A stretch of 64,000 nucleotides of DNA from Proteus vulgaris (GTDB taxonomy: Bacteria; Pseudomonadota; Gammaproteobacteria; Enterobacterales; Enterobacteriaceae): NCBI GenBank assembly GCA_901472505.1, contig LR590468.1, forward strand, positions 3,571,501 to 3,635,500. The letters run 5' to 3'. Below are positions 56,078 to 64,000 of this stretch, piece by piece. Each line of letters starts with the position of its first letter. The first letter of the stretch is position 1. Position numbers and translations under genes: made by a program. Below the pieces are notes generated by a model. It worked only from the letters and a program-made list of their open reading frames with translations. It was not told the DNA's origin and did no database searches.

Positions 56078-57418
56078 GAAAATGCCTCCTCATTTTGAGT
56101 TTTTTGTTCTGTGTTTTTTTCAGCGGAGTTTTCTTTACGTACCAATTGCTCAAGCATTTCTCTTGTAACGAGTACAATACCTTCTTCAGTGCGATGGAAA
56201 CGGGCCGCATCATCTTCTGCATCCATACCAATGACGGTCCCTTCTGGGATAGTGCAACTACGGTCAATAATGCAACGTTTTAAATAACAGTGATGATTCA
56301 CGGTAACATCTGGCAAAATAACGGAATCTTCAATATGGCAGAAAGATTCCACGCGAACTAATGGAAATAAGATTGATGAATAGAGGGTTGAACCATTGAT
56401 AATACAACCGTCGGCAATCAATGAATTCATCATTTGTCCATGTTCGTCGTGATTATCTTGCACAAATTTTGCAGGTGGTAGTGGCGTCATAAAGGTGCGG
56501 ATTGGCCAATCTTTGGCATACATATCAAGCTCAGGTGTCACTGAGGCTAAATCAAGGTTAGCAGACCAATATGCTTCAATAGTTCCTACATCACGCCAAT
56601 AAGGTGGTACTGAAGGATCAGAACTGACACAAGAAAGTTCAAATGGATGAGCTAACACATCGCCACGTTCAGTAATTTTAGGAATAATATCTTGACCAAA
56701 GTCATGATGTGAATCAGGATCATGGCTATCTTCTTCTAGTAAATCAAAAAAGATAGTCTCTATCAACTACATAAATACCCATACTTGCCAATGAATGATC
56801 GGGATCATCTGGAATACACGGTGGGTTAGATGGTTTTTCTAGAAAATTTAGCACTCGACGATTTTCATCGATGTCCATAATACCAAATTGGAATGCATCT
56901 TTTTTAGGTACTCGAATACAGGCAACAGTAAATTTTGATTTATTTTCAAAGTGGTCGAGCAATAAACGTGCATAGTTCATTTTATAAATATGATCACCAG
57001 CTAAGATCACCACGTATTTAGCTTTGTAGCTACGAAGAATATCAAGGTTTTGATATATCGCATCAGCCGTACCCATATACCAATGATCCGTATTACAACG
57101 TTGTTGAGCAGGTAATAAATCAACAAATTCATTCATATCTTCGTTAAAGAACGACCAACCACGTTGAATATGCTGAACTAAGGAGTGCGATTGATATTGA
57201 GTTATTACACCAATACGACGAATTCCTGAGTTAAGGCAGTTAGACAGTGTAAAGTCGATAATTCGAAATTTCCCACCAAAGAAAACCGCTGGTTTTGCCC
57301 GTTTTGCTGTCAATGCTTTTAAACGCGTACCACGACCTCCCGCTAAAACGAGTGCAATTGCCTCTTTAGGAAGTTGTTGTGCCAACATTAATTTTTGGCC
57401 TTGTTCTGTTGTCATCAT
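56074..57418 (-). CDS. glgC: Glucose-1-phosphate adenylyltransferase, frame broken once as given
   Basis: It makes ADP-glucose, the committed step of glycogen synthesis. The N-terminal half has [42 protein letters not shown] and [11 protein letters not shown]; the C-terminal half has [18 protein letters not shown] and the left-handed beta helix. The frame breaks at the A6 run 56746-56751 (plus strand). With A5 the text is continuous ([15 protein letters not shown]) and 447 residues long. The activator-binding region is present. It lies 25 nt after glgX and overlaps glgA. Confidence 0.94.
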
Positions 57419-57443
57419 AGTTATAGCACTCCAATCAAATTAC

Positions 57444-59511
57444 TTAACTCAGGAGGAAATATTGGGTAATTTTTTTAGTAGAAGACGGAATATCAAAAAC
57501 GTTATTTCGCCAAAGAGTGATACTGTTAGGTTGTACTTCACAATGCTGAGACTGTGTTGGGTGACAAAGAGGCCAGCGAGTCGTATCAAGCAAGCAAGAC
57601 CAAGATCCTTCAGGTAAAGAAAAAACAGCACTGTTTCTTAACGGATTAATCATTAAGATCCATTGTTGCGCTAAAAAAAAGTTGTAATGGTGAGGGGGGA
57701 AGTTGTTGCCAATCTTCATGGCTCATTGATTGAGCATTTTGATTGAGCCAAATAACGTCTTCGCTATCTTCTTTCCACCATTTAAGCGAACTTAAAGGCG
57801 TAATTTGGTGACGTAATTCAATAAGGTGGCGAATGTAATTAGTTAAGTCATAAGGATGTTGAAACCATTTGATCCAACTGACTTTATTATCCTGGCAATA
57901 AGCATTGTTATTACCGTATTGCGTATTACCCACTTCATCACCGGCGAGTAAATGAGGAGTTCCTCTAGAAAGCAATAAAGTTGCCAACATATTTCGAATC
58001 GCAAGCAATCTGTGTTGACCTATTTTTTCGTTAACAATCAACCCTTCTTCACCAAAATTCACACTGTAATTGGTGTTGTGTCCATCTAGATTTGATTCTC
58101 CATTCTCCTCGTTATGTTTGTTCTGATAACTCACCAAATCCCGCAATGTAAAACCATCGTGGCTAGTGATCATATTGATACTAGAATAGGGGGGACGGCC
58201 GTTTTTATGGTATAGCTTTGCTGAGCCAGTAATGTTGTCTGCAAATATCGCAATAGACACATCGCGCCATAACCAAAAACGACGAATAACATCGCGATAA
58301 CTATCATTCCATTCTGTAAATGGCACAGGGAAATGACTAACTTGATAACCATCAGAGCCTAAATCCCAAGGTTCTGCGATAAGTTTAATGCGTGAAAGAA
58401 GTGGATCTTGTCGAATAGCCGTTAACAATGGTGATTGCGTATCAAAATAAGGAACGCGACCAAGGCTGGTTGCTAAATCAAAGCGGAAGCCATCAATATG
58501 AAATTCGCTAACCCAATAGCGTAGACAATCCATTACCCATTGCACTGTTTCAGGGCGACTTAAATTTAAAGTATTGCCACATCCCGTCCAATTTTGAGCT
58601 TTATTTTCGTCGTTTAACCAATAATAACTTTGGTTATCAATACCACGTTGCGAAACAATATAACCTTCAAATTGGTCGCTTAATTCCGCTGTATGGTTAA
58701 ATACCACATCTAAAATCACTTCAATATTGGCTTTATGTAAGCATCTTACGGCTTCTCGAAATTCATCAATAATATTCCGACCTGAATTGGAATAGTATTG
58801 GGTCGATAAAGCAAAGGGGGCTAATACGTTATAACCCCAATAATTTTTTAATCCAATCTTATGGAGATGTGGCTCTGTTAAATGATATTGAACTGGTAAT
58901 AATTCTAATGCCGTAATGCCGAGCTTTTTTAGGTGTGAAATAAAAGCAGGGTGCCCTAATGCCGCATAAGTGCCTTGTAATTTTTCTGGTATTTCGGGAT
59001 GTAGTTTTGTCAATCCCTTCACGTGTCCTTCGTAAATAATGGTTTCTGACCACGGTATATTTAAACGCTGATAAGTGCCTTTTTCTTTATAAGAATGGCA
59101 AAAACAGCCACTATCATCTGTGATAACTGCTTTAGGTGTAATCGCACTATCATCATGCTCTAATGCATTAAAAACAGGGGAGGTGTAAGGTAATGTATTA
59201 TCAACAATACCAGTTACCTGTTTTGCATAGGGATCTAATAACAATTGTTGCGGTTGATAGAATAAACCTTGCTCTGGTGCCCAGACGCCTTCAACACGAT
59301 AACCATAATGCAAACCTGGGCCTGCACCCGGTAAATACCCATGCCAAATAGCCCCCGTTTTGCCGGGTAATGGATAGCGGATCTCTTTGCCTGCTTTATC
59401 AAACAAGCAGAGTATGACTTTAGTGGCATTATCACTAAATAGTGTAAAATTTACTCCGTAGCCATCATAATGACTGCCCATAGGAAAAGGGCGACCATAG
59501 TCTAAAGACAT
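57444..59511 (-). CDS. glgX: Glycogen debranching enzyme, frame broken once as given
   Basis: GH13 enzyme with an N-terminal CBM48 (GRPFPMGSHYDGYGVNFTLFSDNA) and a catalytic barrel: VILDVVFNHTAE, GFRFDLATSLG (nucleophile Asp), IAEPWDLG (acid Glu) and MITSHDGFTLRDLVSY. It removes the short limit-dextrin branches left by GlgP. The frame breaks at the A8 run 57673-57680 (plus strand). With A7 it continues PLQLFLAQQWILMINP to the TAA at 57444, giving 688 residues. It lies one base after glgB. Confidence 0.92.
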
Positions 59512-59512
59512 A

Positions 59513-61702
59513 TTAATCCTTCAATTTTAAATACAATGTCGCAAGTGGTGGTAGCGTCAATGACAATGAGTGAGGTTTACCATTTAATCCTTTTTCGGTT
59601 GTCTCAATTTCACCTAAATTTCCCACATTAGTTCCGTTGTAAAATTCAGAGTCACTATTGATTATTTCTTGATATATACCAGCTTTGTTTACACCCACGA
59701 CATAGTTGTGATGAACGACTGGAGTAAAATTGCTGATAATAATCAATTCATTACCTTGTGTATCTTTTCGGCAAAAAGCAAAAACGGAATTATCATGATC
59801 GTCGACAGTAAGCCACTCAAAACCTTCACGCTCAAAATCACATTCATAAAGAGGGCTATTGGTTTGATAAGAAAGATTGAGGTCGCGTACAAAGTGCTGA
59901 ATACCTTGGTGTGGGCTATTGGGTGTTTCTAGAAGATGCCAATCTAAACTACTGTCATGATTCCATTCACGCCATTGGGCGAACTCGCATCCCATAAACA
60001 GCAATTTTTTCCCAGGATAAGCCCACATAAAACCGAGATAAGCACGTAAATTGGCAAATTTTTGCCAATCATTACCCACCATACGACCAATTAACGATCC
60101 TTTGCCATGAACAAATTCATCGTGAGAAAGAGGAAGAATAAAGTTTTCGTTATAGGCATAGAGCACGCCAAAAGTCATCTGATTATGATGAAATTTTCGA
60201 TAGATAGGATCACGTTGCATATATGCCAACGTGTCATGCATCCATCCCATATTCCATTTGTAGTTAAAACCTAAACCCCCTTCATCTGGCGGTAAGGTAA
60301 CACCTGGGAAATCAGTAGACTCTTCAGCAATCGTGATGATCCCAGGGCAAGTAGCGCCTAACAATTTATGGGTATAACGAAGAAAATCAATGGCTTCTAA
60401 GTTTTCGCGTCCACCGTGTTTATTGGGGATCCATTCACCTTCTTTTCGGCTGTAGTCACGATATAGCATGGAGGCGACAGCATCAAAACGGAAACCATCA
60501 AGTGCAAAATGTTCGTGCCAATACAATAAATTACCAGAAAGATAATTTAGTACCTCATTACGACCATAGTTATAAATTAAGGTGTTCCAATCAGGATGGA
60601 AGCCTTCACGTCTATCTGCATACTCATAGAGCGACGTGCCATCAAAATTACGTAAACCATAGTCATCTTCAGGGAAATGGCCAGGAACCCAATCTAAAAT
60701 AACGCTAATTTCAGCCTGATGTGCCGCTTCGATAAAGTCACGGAAATCCATAGGCGACCCAAAGCGACGAGTTGGTGAATATAATCCTAAAGGTTGATAT
60801 CCCCATGAACCATCAAAAGGATGCTCATTAATAGGCAATAATTCGATATGGGTAAAACCCATTTCTTTCACGTAAGGAATTAACTGTTCAGCTAACTCAC
60901 GATAGCTTAACCAACTCTGATCGTCTGTATGTCGGCGCCATGAACCTAAATGAACTTCATAAATAGAGATAGGCGCATTACGCTGATTCGCGTGTTGGCG
61001 CGATAAAGGCATTGGCTTAACGGATGGTAACGTATTGATAATCGAGGCCGTTTCAGGACGTATTTGTGTTTCAAAAAGCGTAAGGATCTGCTTTTAATCG
61101 ACGTTCGCCATTAGCATCTAAAATTGCGTATTTATAACAATCTCCAAGATGGGCTTGTGGAACAAAAAGCTCCCAAATTCCACTTTCACGACGTAATCGC
61201 ATAGGAAAACGTCTTTCATCCCAAAATGAGAAATCACCAACGACACTCACACTTTGTGCATTTGGTGCCCATACGGCAAAGGTAATTCCATCAATATCAC
61301 CTAATTTTGTAGGGTGAGCGCCTAAACACTGATAAGGGCGAGAGTGATGACCTTGTGCTAAGAACCAAATATCCATTTCTTGCAGCAAAATACCGAATTG
61401 ATAGGGGATCATCAACGACACTTTGCGTATTATTTTCCCAAGTAACGTCTAAACAGTAACTAAAACGACGTTTACGTCGAGGAATTACGCCACAAAAAAA
61501 ACCACTCGGATGTTTAAAACTCTAATGTTGCGACTTTTCTGCCATTCTTTCTATCAATAACACTGACTGCAACAGCATCAGGTAAAAACGCACGAGCCTC
61601 TAAACCTGCCGATGTTTCATGCATACCCAGAAGTGCAAAAGGATCAGAATTATACCCATTTATAAGTTTTTCTATTGCTTTTTTTGTCACAGCTACAGAC
61701 AT
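59513..61702 (-). CDS. glgB: 1,4-alpha-glucan branching enzyme, frame broken three times as given
   Basis: Two CBM48-type N-terminal modules ([44 protein letters not shown]) precede the GH13 barrel: [29 protein letters not shown] (nucleophile), AEESTDFPG (acid) and [15 protein letters not shown]. It forms the alpha-1,6 branches. Breaks are at A4 61516-61519, G4 61404-61407 and A5 61073-61077 (plus strand), each one base too long. Removing them restores exactly 728 residues, the length of E. coli GlgB. Consensus errors are therefore likely. It is the first gene of glgBXCAP. Confidence 0.94.
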
Positions 61703-62067
61703 TTTATCGTCCTTCGTTGCCAGTGAATAAATTAATAAATTTTATATATAAATATCAGCATAGAACGTTAATTTAAGTTAAACAATAAGTGTTTTTAACA
61801 GATTATTTAAAAATATAATAATTATTATGGGTTAATATACTTGTTTTTTAATTTTAATTGATTGATTTAAATTGAGTTTTATGGGGGAGTAGATAAAAGT
61901 GGTGAATGATAAATACAGCACAAATAGTGTTTTTACCTAATCAAAAAAAAGAAGAGTAATATTAATTATCTTTAATAAAAAAATAATTAAGCGTTTTTAA
62001 AGAGAATACTTTATAGAAATGAAATCATTATTTTTATGAAAAATAAACACTTATTTCATTAGAATAA
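61703..62067. other. AT-rich region upstream of glgB
   Basis: About 365 bases, strongly AT-rich, no gene. It should contain the glgB promoter and the region after the LysR-like remnant. I cannot place individual promoter elements with confidence. Confidence 0.5.
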
Positions 62068-62406
62068 TTAACTTTTCTGTTGTGAGAGCCATTGCTCAAA
62101 ATCGAGATGTGTTTTTGTTTTTTGTATACTTAATGGCGTTAATACATAGTAATGAACAGGGGCAATTTGGATGGTAGGAAATAAAATCTCTAATGCCTCA
62201 TGACTTATCTCATTTGATAAAATGGAAATTGGGCCAAATCGAACGCCAATGTCGTTAAGTTTATCAAAAACATCACTTAATTCTTGTGCCAATGTTAATG
62301 CATAGAGGGGAAACTCAACGTAAATCTTGTTTGTTAAATATTGTTGAAAAAAAATCCATCTTTTAAAAAGATGGATTAAATAGATCCCAGTGTTGAATAA
62401 TGACAA
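62068..62406 (-). pseudogene. C-terminal remnant of a LysR-type regulator
   Basis: 112 residues. The last about 60 residues (GVRFGPISILSNEIS, EALEILFPTIQIAPVHYYVLTPLS, then FEQWLSQQ) follow the pattern of the end of LysR substrate-binding domains. The DNA-binding half and most of the effector domain are missing, and the N-terminal about 25 residues look like non-homologous read-in. I call it a fragment left after deletion. Confidence is limited because only the tail is available. Confidence 0.45.
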
Positions 62407-62656
62407 TGTACATTAATAATCTACTGGTCTTATTAAAAGAAATCAATCAATGCTAATCTTAATTATTAAAAAGTAATATAAAAATACAAAATAGAAGTAT
62501 TTATTTATTTTTCGTCAGTAAATATCTTTCGAACCTTTATAGTAATTAGTGAAAAAATAAATTGATATATTTATAAAACTATTTGTCAAAAATTCTATTT
62601 GGGTGTTTTTTTATTTGTTTTTTTTTGATAAACTGCAGTCGATTTATAATTAATAA

Positions 62657-62718
62657 TTCCAAATAAAATCTTTATTTTCATAGCCATATTACCCAACAAA
62701 TGTTGGGTATTTTTTTAT
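62657..62718 (+). ncRNA. Candidate small RNA, about 60 nt
   Basis: A consensus -10 TATAAT (62645-62650), preceded by TTGATA at a short spacing, is followed about 40 nt later by a rho-independent terminator: ACCCAAC / GTTGGGT stem with a 4-nt loop, then a T-run. No ORF with an RBS lies between. A terminator without a gene is a common sign of a small RNA. I recognise no known family. The spacing to the -35 is not ideal, so this is tentative. Confidence 0.3.
62691..62718 (+). terminator. Rho-independent terminator without an upstream gene
   Basis: Stem ACCCAAC (62691-62697) with GTTGGGT (62702-62708), loop AAAT, then ATTTTTTT. The T-run is on the plus strand only, so it does not serve the minus-strand LysR remnant. 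Confidence 0.7.
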
Positions 62719-63030
62719 ATTCATCATTTTATAGAAATATCATTGAATAAATTAAATTATTTATATCGTTGAAGATTTGTGATTTTAATCACTCTATTTT
62801 AATGGTTTTTTTATATAAGATAATTATCTAAGTTTAATATCAAGCCTCAATGGTATAAATAAAGTTTGCTTTATATCTTGGTGCATTGATTGCGCTTTTT
62901 ATTTAGTATAATTAATACCTTAATATTGTTATTAATTATATAAGGCATCAAGTTTTCTATAGGGTTTTAATTTTATTAAAACTATTTTTATATTTAATTA
63001 GATTAATACAATCAAAATAAAAGGTGTTTT

Positions 63031-63600
63031 ATGTTTAAAAAAATAGTTATCGGATGCTTATGTTCTTCATGCCTTTTTTTTAGCGTGAATGTTATGGCAA
63101 CTAATGAGCAGACGATCTCCCTAGGGTATAGTCAAGCTAAGATAGAAGGTATTAAACTCAATGGGGTTAATCTTAATTATCATTATGAACTGAGTAATAA
63201 TTGGGGGATAGTTGGTTCTTTCACATGGATGAAAGGCGATAAATATTATGCCGAAGAACAAGATAACGATGGATTCACTTCTTCTGCAAAGACAGATGTT
63301 AACTACGTTTCGTTATTAGCCGGACCAAGTTATCGTATTAATAATTTTGCAAATTTATATGGATTAGCGGGTATTGCTAAAACTAAATTAAACAATCGAG
63401 ACTATGGAACTGATGATGGTTATATAGAAAGTAGCTATTACAAATACAAATCAACAGGTATAGCTTGGGGGGCGGGTATACAATTAAATCCTATAAATAA
63501 CTTAGCTATAAATATTGGGTATGAAGGAACTAAATTTAGCAATAATGAGTTAAATTCCAAAATTCATGGTTTTAATGTTGGTGTTGGTTATCGTTTTTAA
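63031..63600 (+). CDS. Ail/OmpX/PagC-like outer-membrane protein
   Basis: 189 residues. A signal peptide (IVIGCLCSSCLFFSVNVMA) is followed by an eight-stranded beta-barrel of the Ail/Lom family: TISLGYSQAKIEGIKLNGVNLNYHYEL, WGIVGSFTWMKGD, YVSLLAGPSYRIN, LYGLAGIAK, GIAWGAGIQLNP, LAINIGYEGTKF and the terminal FNVGVGYRF ending in Phe for BAM recognition. Relatives mediate adhesion, serum resistance or intracellular survival, but the external loops differ and no function is assigned. RBS AAAAGGTG. Monocistronic. Confidence 0.88.
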   Translation: MFKKIVIGCLCSSCLFFSVNVMATNEQTISLGYSQAKIEGIKLNGVNLNYHYELSNNWGIVGSFTWMKGDKYYAEEQDNDGFTSSAKTDVNYVSLLAGPSYRINNFANLYGLAGIAKTKLNNRDYGTDDGYIESSYYKYKSTGIAWGAGIQLNPINNLAINIGYEGTKFSNNELNSKIHGFNVGVGYRF

Positions 63601-63619
63601 AATAGATAACAGAGCGCCA

Positions 63620-63823
63620 GCAAATTCTTACTATAGCTATCACTTTATTAAATATGCACTGCCTATAACAATTAGTGATTCGGTATGGTTAGGTACGGGG
63701 TGCATTATTTTACCTAGCGTAACTATTAGTGATAATTGTGTTATTGGTGCGGGCAATGTAGTAACAAAACCAATTCCAGCTAATTGTGTTGCTGTTGGTA
63801 ATCCCTGTCGTGTAGTAAGATAA
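63620..63823 (+). pseudogene. C-terminal remnant of a hexapeptide-repeat O-acetyltransferase (LacA/Maa type)
   Basis: The frame reads ALPITISDSVWLGTGCIILPSVTISDNCVIGAGNVVTKPIP, then ANCVAVGNPCRVVR and stop. These are the last left-handed beta-helix coils and the conserved GNPCRV end of galactoside/maltose acetyltransferases. The N-terminal two thirds and the active-site histidine region are gone. No start codon with an RBS precedes it, and it begins 20 nt after the outer-membrane protein gene. It is a deletion remnant at the edge of that gene. Confidence 0.75.
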
Positions 63824-63888
63824 GACAAATCAGTGATAAAGACAAAACCGACACAGAAAGAAGGTTGAAACTTTAATGACTAAAACTC

Positions 63889-63913
63889 AAGGCTCAATAG
63901 CTTATTGAGCCTT
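63889..63913 (-). terminator. Hairpin after the GNAT gene
   Basis: AAGGCTCAATA / TATTGAGCCTT, 11-bp stem with a 3-nt loop, followed on the minus strand by GAGTTTTAG. It sits 9 nt beyond the stop of the minus-strand gene that runs off the window end. Confidence 0.6.
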
Positions 63914-63922
63914 ATGATTAAG

Positions 63923-64000
63923 TTACTCTTTAATAAAACTTAAATAGTTAAAGAGTGATTTAAAACCAAACTTACGGTATAGCGCCAAACCATCTGCCGA
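63923..64000 (-). CDS. GNAT-family acetyltransferase, C-terminal end only
   Basis: The last 25 codons of a minus-strand gene that continues beyond the window: SADGLALYRKFGFKSLFNYLSFIKE. The A-x-x-LYRKFGF pattern is the hallmark C-terminal motif of GNAT N-acetyltransferases. Nothing more can be said about substrate. The frame is open to the window edge. Confidence 0.65.
   Translation of the reverse strand, partial: SADGLALYRKFGFKSLFNYLSFIKE

Larger units (their letters stand above)
62407..63030. other. AT-rich intergenic region with a possible small RNA
   Basis: About 620 bases without a protein gene. It contains a perfect -10-like TATAAT (62645-62650) and a terminator (62691-62716) with no gene between them, listed separately. 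The right part must hold the promoter of the Ail/PagC-like gene (RBS AAAAGGTG). Confidence 0.55.

Noticed and set aside
61071..61421. Separate small gene starting [10 protein letters not shown]
   Set aside because: It is the middle of glgB after a one-base shift; the residues before PYQFG are out-of-frame text.
63566..63619. Start of the acetyltransferase-like frame inside the outer-membrane protein gene
   Set aside because: The first part of the frame only reads the porin gene in another frame; homology begins near 63620, so it is a remnant, not an overlapping gene.

Overview
The window is one contiguous, gene-dense and AT-rich stretch of a gram-negative chromosome, almost certainly from the Enterobacterales. 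The Kdp, glycogen, DMSO reductase, AMP nucleosidase, RbbA/YhhJ and AhpCF proteins are close to their E. coli counterparts. Low GC, a chromosomal-type CatA, an Ail/PagC-like porin and a probable type III effector point to the Morganellaceae (Providencia, Proteus or Moellerella-like). Genus is inferred, not proven. I recognised no rRNA, tRNA, CRISPR array or intact insertion sequence.

Layout. 1-1.9 kb: end of ahpC, then ahpF. 2-3.7 kb: a small remnant, a chloramphenicol acetyltransferase gene with a 13-codon leader peptide and an RBS-sequestering hairpin, and a small membrane protein. 3.7-8.2 kb (minus): a coupled three-gene operon (acyltransferase, PAP2-family membrane protein, PEP-utilising phosphotransferase). 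8.3-13 kb: GNAT, AEC transporter, a two-gene AT-rich unit whose first product resembles the N-terminal translocation domain of Salmonella SPI-2 effectors, and amn. 13-15.3 kb: a lone tyrosine recombinase and a periplasmic isoaspartyl peptidase. 16-21 kb: yhiI-rbbA-yhhJ ABC exporter. 21.9-29.8 kb (minus): kdpFABCDE with a KdpE-type operator. 30-31 kb: ankyrin protein and nucleoside deaminase. 31-36 kb (minus): dmsABC-dmsD with an FNR-type site. 36.5-40.5 kb: scrABR sucrose operon. 40.5-42.5 kb: AraC regulator and azlCD. 42.8-49.7 kb: a catabolic cassette made of a DeoR-PfkB fusion, a tripartite tricarboxylate-type transporter, DhaKL and a DapA-family aldolase. 49.8-51.1 kb (minus): PLP dehydratase and RidA. 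51.2-52 kb: orphan AT-rich ORF. 52.1-61.7 kb (minus): glgBXCAP. 62-64 kb: LysR remnant, a possible small RNA, an Ail/PagC-like protein, an acetyltransferase remnant and the end of a GNAT gene.

A pervasive oddity is that many otherwise well-conserved genes (ahpF, yhiI, scrA, scrR, glgB, glgX, glgC, the kdpA stop) are broken by single-base changes, nearly all +1 in short homopolymers. Correcting them restores family-typical lengths, for example 728 residues for GlgB and 521 for AhpF. I read most of these as consensus sequence errors, but cannot prove it from one sequence. The most interesting biology is the cat leader/attenuator, the effector-like gene, the lipid-type operon with a PEP-utilising enzyme, and the DeoR-kinase-controlled TTT/DhaKL/aldolase cassette.
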